This document shows positions 1-11,900 of a stretch of DNA of 64,000 nucleotides, in pieces. The stretch's first letter is position 1, and every line of letters starts with the position of its first letter. The stretch is from NCBI RefSeq assembly GCF_963855985.1, contig NC_087096.1:10974001-11038000 (forward strand). Reading direction: 5' to 3'. The notes under the pieces were generated by a model, which did no database searches, was not told the origin of the DNA, and saw only the letters and a list, made by a program, of their open reading frames with translations. Made by a program: the position numbers and the translations under genes. The DNA is from Ostrinia nubilalis. Its lineage: Eukaryota; Arthropoda; Insecta; Lepidoptera; Crambidae.

Positions 1-626
1 GTGTTTAATATTTATTAGCTAGAAGAACTGAATTATTTTTCCTAGCTGAGTCATACGTAGCTAGTTGCCATAAAAATCTATTTTTTTGTTTTTATCTTGA
101 TGTTTTTAAAAGTAGATTGCCATTATCGGCATAAAATTTATCATTATTATATCGTGTAGTTATTTCGAGATAAATAAATATATCGGCAACTAGTCGTCAT
201 CATCCAGACAGTGACAAATTGGAGGCGCAAGCAAGGCGAATCACGTATCGCTTTAGCCTTGCCATTTATCTTCGTCTCTCGCAGTTCAAATACACAGTAA
301 CTATTACAGTAATGCACAAATAAGTGACACATGTCTGCTGTTATGTATCTTGATTTAAAGATATATTTATACCAAAATATTTAATACCTAATCATAAAGA
401 TCTTATTGCTTTTGGCATTGGTACGCGCGACACTAGACAATTGATTTTCCATTATGGGACTGTGCTGTACATACACAAGTAGTCGTATTATAATATCGAC
501 TTATTAATTGGCTTCCCCTATTATTTTCCTCTCATTTAAGCGGTAAGTACAAGAGCAATAAATAACTCCGTTATTTATTACTCGTATCTACTTAATAAAG
601 TTACTACAACACGCTGCAGCATTTGA
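1..626. other. AT-rich intergenic sequence, no gene recognised
   Basis: AT-rich sequence with only short chance reading frames and no recognisable domain. It ends at the CAGT target duplication of the gypsy-type LTR element. I see nothing else supportable here. Confidence 0.5.
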
Positions 627-630
627 CAGT

Positions 631-981
631 TGTAACGCGACGATCGTTGACGCTCGGATTCGTGTTTGGCGGGCCCTTCTTTTTGAATAAGGCGCGGGCT
701 CGCGCGCTCTGCCGGCGCGCTCTGCCAGCGCGGCGCGCGCTCTTTCCCAACGGTCACCGCGTATTGTGTTTTTCTAAACTCGACCTTATCGTCAGTCCGC
801 CCATGGCCGCGACACGCGCGTACGTTCTGTGTTGTTTTGGCTGGATATTGTTGTAAATACTGTAACCAAGTACTGCATGTGTTATGTTTCGACGTGTTTG
901 AGACAATATACGTTGTTTTGTGATATGATTCGTGCCTTTGAACTCAATTACGACCCCGAGTACCAAAGAACTAACTTTACA
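631..981 (+). repeat. 5' LTR of the gypsy-type element
   Basis: This 351-bp terminal repeat is TG...CA bounded and matches 10924-11274 throughout by eye. It is GC-rich in the first 150 bases. The primer-binding-site-like sequence starts at 983. The CAGT duplication lies at 627-630. Confidence 0.93.
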
Positions 982-1070
982 GTGGCGCCCAACGTGGGGC
1001 ACGATCACCAACACAAGTGCAAACTCCGAAATTTGTTCAACACATTACTTGCGAGATACATAATATTATC

Positions 1071-2231
1071 ATGCCGCCAAAAAGGAACGTCGCGAGAACC
1101 GCGAGGAACGAGGGTTCGGACTCAGACACGGACTATGAAGTGGACAGGACTGTGGTGTCCTCGCCGAACGTCACCATGTCAGAAGAGATGCTGCAAAACC
1201 TTGTCTCCAGCATCACCAGGAGCCAGGTGGAAGCGAGCCGTGTGCTTATTGAGAGTATCCTGTCTAGTAACAGAGCCACTTCATCACCACGACTCGACGC
1301 GCCAGGTCACGTGCAGCGCTCAGGCAACTTCGCGAAGTGCACGGCTCGATTTGGCGGAACATCGAAAAACGCCGATGAGCTGGAAGCCTTCATCGATGCC
1401 ATCGAGGTGTTTCGCGAGTGCACTAACATCAGCGACGAGCATGCTCTGCGGGGGCTACCGATGCTGCTGGTCGGCGAGGCCGCCGTGTGGTGGCAGGGAG
1501 TAAAGGCGTCGGTTTCGTCTTGGACCGAAGCCCTACAACGGTTACGAGGCATGTTTGGCGTGCCACGACCCGGTTATAAAATATTTCGTGACATTTTCGC
1601 GAGTGAACAAAATAGTGAACGAGCTGACGTTTTTGTTTGCAAAGTGCGCGCTTTAATTATGAAATTACCGTACACGGTGCCGGAAGAAATGAAGCTAGAC
1701 ATTATTTACGGATTGTTGGACCGTAGAATAAGAAAACGAGTGTCTCGCGATGCTGTGGACGGGCTTGAACAACTCATAAATAAGGTCAGGTTGGTAGAAG
1801 AGTCGCTGGCAGAGGTAAGTTCGCTCAGTAATAATAATAGCGCGAGCCCCGTTAACCCCTCGACTGCGCGATGCCACTCGAACGCGGGCCCGAGCGTTAA
1901 CCCGTCGCGTACCGTAGATGACCCCCCGAGTGTAAGTAAAAGTAATGAAACATCGGGTGATGAGTCGTCTATTATTAACCCGCGAACTTCTGTTTTAAAA
2001 TGCACAAATAGTGACGAGAAGAGGCGCCCTCGTCCCAAGTGCTCTTATTGCAAAGTGTTTGGTCATACAATAGACGTCTGTCGTAATAAAGAGAACAAAG
2101 TAAATACCGACTCGCAAAATTCACGTGACAGTAACATACTACGTTGCTACGGATGTGGTCAGCTGGGAGTAGTGCGGTCAAAGTGTGACAATTGTAATAG
2201 TGTTAGCGACGTCAATAATAGTCAAGATTAA
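1071..2231 (+). pseudogene. gag: gypsy-type gag, interrupted by BEL/Pao insertion
   Basis: This is the gag polyprotein of the outer LTR element. I chose the ATG at 1071 because the protein then begins MPPKRN, a common start for insect gypsy gags. A retrotransposon gag domain covers roughly residues 80-230. Two C-terminal knuckles follow: CSYC...H...C near residue 322 is a complete CX2CX4HX4C, and CYGC...C near residue 358 has valine where histidine is expected. The original frame stops at 2200, where the BEL/Pao LTR begins, and the last nine or so residues and stop codon come from that LTR. The frame resumes in phase at 9805, so gag and protease were one continuous frame of about 635 codons before the insertion. 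Confidence 0.82.
2196..2200. repeat. BEL/Pao target-site duplication, left copy
   Basis: The 5-bp AATAG directly precedes the BEL/Pao 5' LTR and is repeated at 9800-9804 after the 3' LTR. A 5-bp duplication fits this superfamily. Confidence 0.9.
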
Positions 2232-3077
2232 TGTTGGCAGCATCATGTCAAATAGTGCAAACTAGCTAATTAATCTGTTTCGTAATTAAGAAAATGAACA
2301 TGAAATTTTCGCCAAAAAGGCAATACCGTAGCGAAAACCATCAGGCTCTCTCGCTTACTCACTCGGTAGGCCTCTTTCTTGCATTATCTGATCTCTCACT
2401 TCCACAAAATAGCTTCTCTTTCACACTTTTCTGGAAAATCTGGAATGTTCAGGAAAAAATAGAGAAGAAACGAGACGGAAATATCGGACCTCTCGCTTCG
2501 AACATTCTAGAGCGTGAGATAGCAATATGTTTTGTCCTTGTCTTGCACGGATGGTCCGTTGCGCGAGGCAATACCGTAAAGAGAGCCGTTTTAGGTTTTT
2601 TGTCAATAACTTCGCCAATTTTGGGAATTTTGTGATGAAACTTTTTGTATAATGTAGATAATTAATTACGCATCTGTAGAAAATAAGAAACCATTGTAAA
2701 ACTACCTGCCAGTTGGAGAAAATTAGCAAAATCTGTGGATTTCCCGAAGACAGGGATAGCAATAGCGTGTGAAAGCGGGACGGAGATAGTCGCTCCCCAT
2801 AAATACGGAATGGACCGCTCCAGCTGGCATGTATTGTTTTGTTCAGTTCAGAGAACAAGTGCTCCAAGCAACAAGTGATCTGAAGAAGCAAGAACTGAGA
2901 AAAGGAAGCGAATAATAAACGCGAGAAGTCTCAGCAAGTGAAATAGTGGTTTTATTCCTGCAAGTAGCACCTACTACGCCTGACATAGTAAGGGCAAGCT
3001 CTCAACGGCAGTCATCATCGTCCGGTCAGCGCTCTCGAACACACACAAACGCATACAGTCCACTGCAGTCCACCACA
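2201..3077 (+). repeat. 5' LTR of the BEL/Pao element
   Basis: This 877-bp terminal repeat is matched by 8923-9799 without a difference that I can see. The chance reading frames inside both copies translate identically, which supports near-perfect identity. Confidence 0.93.
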
Positions 3078-3126
3078 TTTTCCTGGTCCTTCGAGCCGGA
3101 TCACCACATTTTCCTGGTCCTTCGAG
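3070..3126 (+). repeat. Tandem duplication of the LTR end plus primer-binding site
   Basis: The stretch from the last LTR bases (CACCACA) through TTTTCC and the primer-binding-site core TGGTCCTTCGAG occurs at about 3070-3095 and again at about 3102-3126. The second copy follows CCGGAT. The element therefore carries two candidate primer-binding sites 33 bp apart. Confidence 0.85.
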
Positions 3127-3151
3127 TAGCCGGATTACGGGAATAGCGAAG

Positions 3152-6100
3152 ATGCCTGTCACCAGGTCGGAGAAGCTACGAGGTGCCGCCGCCGCGGCTA
3201 GCGCCGCCGCCGCAGGGAGAATTACGTCGCCGCCGGTTCATGGAGGAAGTACTCCGACGGAAACCACGGATACTTCATCAACGCTGACCCCGTATCCCGC
3301 CGGGGGCGCGTCCTCACCGCGCATCGCCAGGGACCACGCCGCGCCGGCTGTTAGCACCCGGGTTATGGGAGAGCCCGGCGTGCATTTGGGAAGAGGGGAA
3401 CCAGCACCGCGCTCCTACACAGAGGAGATAACCGCCGACGTCACGAAGCCACACGAAGCACTAAGGGCCCGTATCGCGGAAGCAGAGAAGAGTGTTGCCG
3501 CCGCCGCCGCCGCCGCCTCCACGCCCACCGCGGCCAATGTTGCCGCCGCCTCTGCCGCCGCCGCGACTCCCGCGACTACGGTGACCACCGTGCCGACTGT
3601 TGAAGGACAGTACGCGCCACCCACGCCGCAAGTGCATGAACAAACGCCGCGACTGTCACGAGTGAATCAGGACACGCGCTCCGTCCGCTCGTCAAGAAGA
3701 AGGGCAGAAATAGAGGCCAAATTAAGAGTGGCCCGCCAGGAACTGGAAGTTGCCAAAGCGGAATTGGAGTTGGCCCAATTGGATTCCGACATGGAAGAGG
3801 ATCCAGAAGAAGTGCAGTACAGGCAAATGCAGGTCGAAAATTGGTTGGACCACTCGAACACCATCGCCGAGAGGGTCCCGCCGGAACTACAACCGATACC
3901 GCCGCCGCCGCCCGCCGCGCCGCTGCCGCCGCCGCCACAAGTTCTACCGCTGCCGCCGCCACCGCCGCCGCAAGTGTTGCCGCCGCCGCCGCCACAGCCG
4001 CTACCTACGGAAGGGAGAACAGACATTCAAGAGTTAGCCATGGCCATCACCAAGCTGTCACAGAGGGCAGAGGGTGGCCTCACAAGACAACTGGTCGACC
4101 TCCCAAGTTTCAATGGCGCATGTGAAGAATGGCTCGCGTTCAGAAGGTCATATGAAGACACCGCGCGCTCCTTCACGCCGGCACAGAATTTGGCGCGACT
4201 ACGAAGGTGTCTCCAGGGGCACGCAAGGGAGGCAGTCAAGAGCCTCCTGTTCACCGCCGAGAATCCGGAAGAGCTGATGAAGAGCCTGGAGGTCCGGTTC
4301 GGCAGACCTGGAGCCATAGCCCTGGCGGAGTTAAAGAAGATGGAAAGGCTGCCAAGGGTCAACGAGTCATCAGGGGAGATCTGCATGTTTGCCAGCCGAG
4401 TCCGCAATGCCGTGGCCACCATCAGGGCACTCGGCAAGACAGAATATTTGTGCGCACCAGGGGCCGTGGAGTGTCTAATAGAGAAGATGCCGCCGACCAT
4501 GAAATCTCGGTGGCTGATGTACCAACGCGAGCGCCGGGCAGAGGGAAAACCAGCGCTCGAACTCATGTATGACTTCATGGAAGTTGAAGCAGATATTAAC
4601 AGTGATTACGCTCCCCCGGAAGTGTCCTGGGACCAGAAGAGAAATATGTTCAAGAGGCCGGTTCACCATGTCCAACAAACAGAAGGACGCCGTGAAGAAC
4701 CGAAGACTGACGCAAAGAAGTGCCCAGAGTGCCGTGAGGACCACTGGTTGTACGAATGTAAGAAATATAAGGAAGCCAGTGTTGAAGATAAGTGGGAAAT
4801 GGTGAAGAAGGCAAGAATGTGCTTCAAATGCCTGCGCTTCAAGCACTCAAGGAACACGTGTCGGGCACAACCATGCAAGAAGTGCATGAGATGGCATCAC
4901 ATCAGTCTTCACTCAGAGAAGCCCGCAGCAGCGAAGACTCAAGAGAAGCCCGCCGAAGGAGTTGTATCGTCGGTACACACCACGAGCTGCGGAAAGGCCT
5001 ACTTGAAGATGACGCCGGTGAACCTCTACGGGCCCAAAGGGACAGCAAAAGTGCTCGCGCTCCTGGACGAAGGGTCCACCGTCACGCTGCTGGACTCATC
5101 AGTGGCAAAGAAGATTGGGGCGCAAGGAAAGCCGGAAGCCATCACCATCGAGATGGTCGGGGGGAACGGTATGCAGAAGAGCAACTCCCAGAAAATCAAC
5201 ATGAAGATCAAGGGGGTCCATTGCAGAAATAAGCTCAAAATGGAAGCAAGAACTATCGACAACTTGAAGCTGGCGAAACAAGGGGTCGAAGAAAGAATGC
5301 TTCAAAAGTGTAAACACTTACAGAAGATCAAGGACAAGCTGGTCTACGACAAGGAAGAACCACAACTACTGATCGGGCAAGATAACTGGGGGCTCATAGT
5401 CACACGGAGACTACGCAAAGGGAAGGCCTCCGAACCAGTTGCCTCCTTGACCAGCTTGGGATGGGTCTTACACGGATGCGACGCCGGAGGAAGTGTCCCT
5501 GTCAAGTTCGTGCACCACAGCAGGTTGATGGAAGACGAAACAGAAGCCCTGGTCCGCCGGCACTTCGAGATAGAGTCGCTCGGGGTGCAAGCACGTCGGC
5601 CAAGTAATGACGCCGACAAAAGGGCACTCGACGTCCTAGAGAAGACCACGAAGAGGCTACCAAATGGACGGTTCGAGTCTGGGCTGCTGTGGAAAAATGA
5701 AAGGGAAACTCTACCGAACAACTACCATCAGGCACACCAGCGTCTCATCAACATGGAGAAGAAATTAGACAAGGACCCAGCACTGAAGACTTCGTATGAA
5801 GAACAAATAGAAAATCTGCTGAAGAATGGATATGCAGAGAAAGCTCCAGAAACCACGACGCCAGGGAGAACATTCTACTTACCTCACTTCGCGGTGATGC
5901 ACCCGATAAAGAAGAAACCGAGGATAGTTCTCGACGCCGCCGCCAAGTTCAACGGGAAGAGCCTCAACGATGCGCTGCTACCTGGGCCTGACTTATTGCA
6001 GTCGCTCTTCGGAGTGCTTCTCAGGTTCCGGGAAGGTCCAGTCGCCGTCGTCGCCGACATCAAGGAGATGTTCCTACGCATCCAAATGAGGGAAGAAGAC

Positions 6101-8953
6101 CGGGACAGTCTGCGGTTCTTATGGCGCGGCAGCAAGAGGAACAGCAAACCGGAAGAGTACCGCATGGCCTCAGTGATCTTCGGAGCAACGTCATCACCGT
6201 CTACGGCAATTTATGTCATGAACAAGAACGCAGAAGACTTCAAGGAGGAACACCCGGCAGCCGTGGCAGCAATACGGAGGAACCATTATATGGATGACTA
6301 CTTGCAAAGTTTCACAACGGTAGAAGAAGCCAAGCGGATCGCGAAAGAGGTACAGACGATCCACAACAAGGCGAGCTTCCACCTGAGAGGATGGGGGAGC
6401 AATCAACCAACCGTTCTCGAAGGAATTGAAGATCAGCGACAGGAGGAAGTCCTCGAACTGGGCAAGGAAGAGAAAACCCTAGGGCTGAGATGGCTAATCA
6501 CAGAAGATGCACTCGCCTTCAACGTGGGCTTCAGGAACACTCCGCCCGAAGTACTCGCTGGGCAAAGAGTACCAACGAAGAGGGAAGTCACCAGCGCCGT
6601 CATGTCTACGTTCGACCCCATGGGCTTCGCGACGCCGATCCTAATACAGGGCCAGAAACTCATACAGGAGATCTGGCGTACCAAGATCGACTGGGACGAG
6701 AAGATTCTCGAACCACAAGTCGCCGCATGGATCAGATACTTGGAAGACGTCGCCGTACTAAAGGAACTGAAGATCCCAAGGTGCCTGTCGCCAAGAACCA
6801 GAAGAGGGCAACTCCACACGTTCTGCGACGCGAGTGAAGAAGCGTACGCCGCAGCCGTCTATTGGCGAACGGAAGACCCAGACGGCACGATACGCGTCGC
6901 ATTGATTGCTGGGAAAGCAAGGGTAGCTCCTAGCAAACCAGTGTCTATCCCACGGTTGGAATTGCAAGCAGCATTATTGGGCAGCAGACTTGCCTCATCG
7001 GTGGAGAAGGAGCTCGATTTGGAGATTGAAGAAAGGACCTTCTGGACAGACTCCAGCACCGTCCTTCAATGGTTGAAAGCAGACCCGAGGAAATTCAAGA
7101 CGTTCGTGGCCCATCGCCTCGCGGAAATTGAAGAGCTGACGCGAATTCAAGATTGGAGATGGGTGCCGACAAAGGAAAACCCCGCAGATGATGCCACAAG
7201 AGGCACTCCGAACGAGTTTGATGAAAACGCAAGATGGTTCAAAGGTCCCGCCTTCTTATATGGAAACAAAGAAGATTGGCCGGCGAGACGCTTTGAAGTC
7301 AAAGAAGAACTCACCGGAGAAGAGAAGAATCCCCAAGTTGTTGCCACATTGAAGGTCATACCACAAGTCACTCCGGACCCGAAGAGATTCTCCGACTGGA
7401 CTCGACTGCTACGCAGTACAGCGCGCATATTCCAGTTCATCGACCTGCTAAGAAGAAGAGTAGCGGAAAAAAGAAGTGTCCACATCGTCAGGAACCGAAG
7501 ATGGAAGAAAACACCGAGTCACGTTCCCCGGGAGAAGAAAGAAGAAAAGGTCTTCTTAACGCTGGAAGATAAGTTCATCCATAGGGCAGAAGAGTAGCTT
7601 ATCAAGAGGAGCCAGCAGGAGAGCTTCTCCAAAGAACTTTGCTGCCTCGAAAAAGGGAGGCCATTGGAGAACTCGAGCCGACTAAAGAAGATTGACATAT
7701 ACCTGGATGGCCGCGGAATCCTAAAACTGAGGACGCGCACCAGGAAGATTGGTTCGGGAGAAGGACGAACCAACCCGATCATACTGGACGGGAAAAGTCA
7801 AATCTGCCGGCTCATCATAGGGTTCTATCACAAACGGTTCTACCATGGCAACTCCGCAACGATAATCAACGAAATAAGGCAGAAGTTCTGGGTACTCGGC
7901 TTGCGCAGCACCACAAGATGGATCACACATGGGTGTCAATGGTGCAGAGTCCACAAGGGAGAGCCTCAAATACCACCCACCGGAGACTTGCCGGCCGAAC
8001 GATTGCAGCATCATCAACCACCCTTCACCTGCACAGCAGTAGATTACTTCGGCCCGATGCAAGTCACGATCGGGAGGAGAACTGAGAAGAGATGGGGAGC
8101 CCTGTTCACCTGCTTAACGACCCGAGCGATACACCTGGAGCTGGCTAATTCATTAAGCACCAGCTCCATGATCATGGCCCTGCGAAGAATGGCTGCACGA
8201 AGAGGGACGCCGAAGATAATCTTCAGCGACAACGGGACTAACTTCGTGGGGGCCAATAGAGAATTGCAAGAGGCCGCCTCAAGGGAAGGAATCACATGGC
8301 GATTCATCCCACCTGGATGTCCGAATATGGGAGGCGCCTGGGAAAGAATGGTCCGCTCGGTAAAGACATCATTAATGACCGTTCTTAAAGAAAAATCACC
8401 ACCAGAAGAGGTCCTACACACGCTCCTCCTTGAAGTGGAGCATATCGTGAACTCACGTCCCCTCACCCACATCAGTATGGATCCCGAAGACGAAGAAAGC
8501 CTAACGCCGAACCACTTCCTCATCGGAAGATCCTGCGGAGCAATGGCGCCGGGCGTGTTTGAAGACCACGATCTCGTCGGGAAGGCGAACTGGAGGACAG
8601 CGCAGCGCTTGACGGACCACTTCTGGCAAAGGTGGCTGAAGGAATACCTGCCAACTTTGATGCCGAGGAAAATAGCCGGCCGGGAGACCGAAGACCCTCA
8701 AGTCGGCGACATCGTATTAATAGTCGACGCGACGCTACCAAGAAACACTTGGCCACGAGGGGAAGTGCTGCGAGTGTATCCTGGACCGGACGGCAGAGTA
8801 AGAATCCTCGACGTGCGAACACCCGGAGGAGTGCTGCGGCGACCGACGCGACGAGTGGTAGTCCTGGTTCCTGCCAAGACGTCGCATCCGGAGGAAGGAG
8901 TGCTTCGCACTGCGGGGGAGAATGTTAGCGACGTCAATAATAGTCAAGATTAA
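3152..8953 (+). pseudogene. pol: BEL/Pao polyprotein (gag-protease-RT-RNase H-integrase) with one in-frame stop
   Basis: The ATG at 3152 (MPVTRSEKL) opens a frame of 1481 codons to TAG at 7595-7597. The same frame continues open to TAA at 8951-8953 inside the 3' LTR. In order: alanine-rich N-terminus, coiled coil, a proline-rich run (about residues 240-285), DUF1759 gag domain (about 310-450), cysteine-rich knuckle region (523-590), A17-type protease with LLDEGST (about 636), reverse transcriptase with YMDDY (about 1045), RNase H (TFCDAS about 1223, WTDSSTV about 1297), then after the stop the integrase with HHCC zinc site, D-D-E residues in VDYFGP, SDNGTNF and GGAWERM, and a C-terminal DUF5641. 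The single stop lies in the linker between RNase H and integrase, so this copy should not make integrase without readthrough. Confidence 0.9.
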
Positions 8954-9799
8954 TGTTGGCAGCATCATGTCAAATAGTGCAAACTAGCTAATTAATCTGT
9001 TTCGTAATTAAGAAAATGAACATGAAATTTTCGCCAAAAAGGCAATACCGTAGCGAAAACCATCAGGCTCTCTCGCTTACTCACTCGGTAGGCCTCTTTC
9101 TTGCATTATCTGATCTCTCACTTCCACAAAATAGCTTCTCTTTCACACTTTTCTGGAAAATCTGGAATGTTCAGGAAAAAATAGAGAAGAAACGAGACGG
9201 AAATATCGGACCTCTCGCTTCGAACATTCTAGAGCGTGAGATAGCAATATGTTTTGTCCTTGTCTTGCACGGATGGTCCGTTGCGCGAGGCAATACCGTA
9301 AAGAGAGCCGTTTTAGGTTTTTTGTCAATAACTTCGCCAATTTTGGGAATTTTGTGATGAAACTTTTTGTATAATGTAGATAATTAATTACGCATCTGTA
9401 GAAAATAAGAAACCATTGTAAAACTACCTGCCAGTTGGAGAAAATTAGCAAAATCTGTGGATTTCCCGAAGACAGGGATAGCAATAGCGTGTGAAAGCGG
9501 GACGGAGATAGTCGCTCCCCATAAATACGGAATGGACCGCTCCAGCTGGCATGTATTGTTTTGTTCAGTTCAGAGAACAAGTGCTCCAAGCAACAAGTGA
9601 TCTGAAGAAGCAAGAACTGAGAAAAGGAAGCGAATAATAAACGCGAGAAGTCTCAGCAAGTGAAATAGTGGTTTTATTCCTGCAAGTAGCACCTACTACG
9701 CCTGACATAGTAAGGGCAAGCTCTCAACGGCAGTCATCATCGTCCGGTCAGCGCTCTCGAACACACACAAACGCATACAGTCCACTGCAGTCCACCACA
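8923..9799 (+). repeat. 3' LTR of the BEL/Pao element
   Basis: This is the 877-bp copy of 2201-3077, preceded by a purine-rich tract ending GGGGGAGAA and followed by the AATAG duplication at 9800-9804. The polyprotein frame ends 31 bases inside it. Confidence 0.93.
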
Positions 9800-9804
9800 A
9801 ATAG

Positions 9805-10582
9805 TGTGCCCATTTCGAGTAGTAAACCCGATTTCAGCACTGCACACGTTATCGATGGTGACGACCCGCGACCGCTAGTAGAGATAAAGGTCGTTAGCCG
9901 AACGGGGGTCGCTATTCTGGACACGGGGGCCACTCACTCCATCGCTAGTCCGACGTTGTACAATTTATTGCGCGACGCAGGTGTTAAATTCAGAACCTCT
10001 GTACGTACCATAGGCCTCGCGGACGGATCGCAGCAGACGCGTACCATCCTCGAGGGCGACGTTGATATAACCATACAAGGACGGACGATACCTACCACGT
10101 TCTTGGTACTTCCGGATGCGCAGACAAGGACCTTATTAGGCAGGGACTTCATTACTAAGGCAAGTATCCTGTTAGATTTACCACAGAACAGCTGGTGCTA
10201 TAACGATGGGCCACGACGAACCTGGCATCCGTTTATCACCAGTTTTGAGCTGTCTACCACCAGCAAGGTAGAGCTGACGAAGGTGGAAGTGAAGGCGGTA
10301 GTGTTTGGGGCGAATAAAGGACCCAAGATGACAAAACGTACGTCACCCACTCCTAAGCGACTTCGAACTGCTAATGCCAAGCGGCTCTCGCCTGAGACCG
10401 GACGTAGTAGTTGGTATCCTGGAGCATTTATAATGCAGGGGGAGGGCTCTTACCAACGACCCGACGCACGTTGTCGTTCATACTTCACGGACAAAGGTGA
10501 ACATGATTCCGGGTTTGTCAAGGTCAACCTGCCCTCCAGGTGTAGGTGCACCTCAGGGGAAACCATCCGGCGTTCCGTTTAG
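9805..10582 (+). pseudogene. gypsy-type aspartic protease (3' half of the interrupted gag-pro frame)
   Basis: This is the continuation of the outer element's gag-pro frame after the BEL/Pao insertion. A retropepsin domain has the active-site motif ILDTGATHS (around 9925) and, downstream, the second conserved hydrophobic stretch TLLGRDF. After the protease, about 130 residues show no match I recognise to reverse transcriptase, RNase H or integrase, and the frame stops at 10580-10582. The 340 bases to the 3' LTR are non-coding. The element thus lacks pol and is a deletion derivative. The visible frame also reads in from the BEL/Pao LTR, which is an artefact of nesting. Confidence 0.82.
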
Positions 10583-10923
10583 GGGGAGGGGTTAGTTAGT
10601 ATAATTATGTACTCTAATTGTAAGATATCCGGTATTCGGTAAGTTTCCGCTGACGAAGGTCGTCATTCTGCGCATTATTACTCCACTGGCGATGACGAAT
10701 GACAGAACCTGCGGCGGAGCACCGATGTCTATACCGTGAGTAATATACCGGCTTTACCGAGTCAGGACTACTTAGGCTTAACAACTACAAAACAGTAGGG
10801 ATTCTAGGGAACCCACGCCTCTCAGTTGACCCCAATCGTAGGTGATGTTCGATACCACCAGCACGATTCAACGTTTTCCTGACCTTGACGCGAGGGCGCT
10901 ACGTCTTGGTCAGAGGGGGAGGT
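10583..10923 (+). other. Non-coding 3' interior of the gypsy-type element, with polypurine tract
   Basis: No coding frame is seen. The stretch ends with a purine run (about 10911-10923) that is positioned to prime plus-strand synthesis at the 3' LTR. Confidence 0.6.
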
Positions 10924-11274
10924 TGTAACGCGACGATCGTTGACGCTCGGATTCGTGTTTGGCGGGCCCTTCTTTTTGAATAAGGCGCGGGCTCGCGCGC
11001 TCTGCCGGCGCGCTCTGCCAGCGCGGCGCGCGCTCTTTCCCAACGGTCACCGCGTATTGTGTTTTTCTAAACTCGACCTTATCGTCAGTCCGCCCATGGC
11101 CGCGACACGCGCGTACGTTCTGTGTTGTTTTGGCTGGATATTGTTGTAAATACTGTAACCAAGTACTGCATGTGTTATGTTTCGACGTGTTTGAGACAAT
11201 ATACGTTGTTTTGTGATATGATTCGTGCCTTTGAACTCAATTACGACCCCGAGTACCAAAGAACTAACTTTACA
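10924..11274 (+). repeat. 3' LTR of the gypsy-type element
   Basis: This 351-bp repeat matches 631-981 and is followed by the CAGT duplication at 11275-11278. Confidence 0.93.
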
Positions 11275-11900
11275 CAGTTAAATTAATTTTCAAGTTCTAG
11301 TAAAGTAACTGTAATAGATTGTTGTAATATGTGTAATATGTTGTAAATATGTATAAGAGTAACTTCAATTGTTGTAGTTAGGTATTAAATAATAACCCTG
11401 TAGATATAATGTGGCATGCTAGGTACCTACTATACCTAGCGAGGAAACAAATAGGAATTTATATGTCGACTGTACCTCAACATTGGCTAACGTAAACAAA
11501 CAAAATCTATTTCCGGCCGCACCGGCAGCGTTGCATGTGTTCAGCGCTAAACTTTATAAATTAGTATCAGGACGAAGCTCATGCTGGTGACTAACCAGGA
11601 ATAACATAAAAATATACATTTGAAGTTAAGCAACGTTTTTGTAGTTTTCAGAATGCATCTGACTTGAACTAACTTATTAGAAGCAGTGCCGTAACTAGGG
11701 CGGTGCCAGCGGTGCCCAGGCACAGGGCGCAGACCCTGGAGGGGCGCAGAAATGACCAGACCAGTATCTAGTTTTGTTTCATGCATGGTAGTTAGTAGGT
11801 ACATTTTGTTTTATTGCGAATATGGTGTAGACGCGCCCTCTGTACTATCTATATCTATATGGCATTTTTCAAGCGATCTTGAAACAACAACACTTGTAAA

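Larger units (their letters stand above)
2201..9799 (+). mobile_element. Full-length BEL/Pao LTR retrotransposon nested in the gypsy-type element
   Basis: This 7.6-kb element has 877-bp LTRs (2201-3077 and 8923-9799) starting TGTTAGCG and ending CCACCACA, with AATAG target duplications. The primer-binding site TGGTCCTTCGAGCC starts at 3084, and a purine tract (about 8910-8922) precedes the 3' LTR. One long frame from 3152 to 8953 carries gag, A17-type protease, reverse transcriptase, RNase H and integrase in BEL/Pao order, broken by a single in-frame stop at 7595. The LTRs look identical, so the insertion is young. It is inserted in the same strand as its host element and splits that element's gag-pro frame. 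Confidence 0.95.
631..11274 (+). mobile_element. Non-autonomous Ty3/gypsy-type LTR retrotransposon, split by a nested BEL/Pao element
   Basis: The element is bounded by two 351-bp LTRs (631-981 and 10924-11274) that start TGTAAC and end TTTACA. They are flanked by the 4-bp duplication CAGT at 627-630 and 11275-11278. A primer-binding-site-like sequence starting TGGCGCCCAAC follows the 5' LTR, and a purine-rich tract (about 10911-10923) precedes the 3' LTR. The interior encodes gag and an aspartic protease but no reverse transcriptase, RNase H or integrase, so the copy depended on an autonomous relative. A complete BEL/Pao element sits inside gag-pro at 2201-9799. The LTR pair shows no difference that I can see, which suggests recent insertion. 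Confidence 0.9.

Noticed and set aside
147..332. 61-codon minus-strand frame near the left edge
   Set aside because: Composition is that of a chance frame in AT-rich sequence, with no domain or splice support.
2294..2891. 113- and 156-codon frames inside the BEL/Pao LTRs as genes
   Set aside because: They occur identically in both LTRs, have no domain likeness and overlap regulatory LTR sequence.
3415..4037. Long alternative frames on both strands over the gag region of the BEL/Pao element
   Set aside because: They are mirror products of the GCC/CCG-rich alanine and proline runs of the real polyprotein frame.
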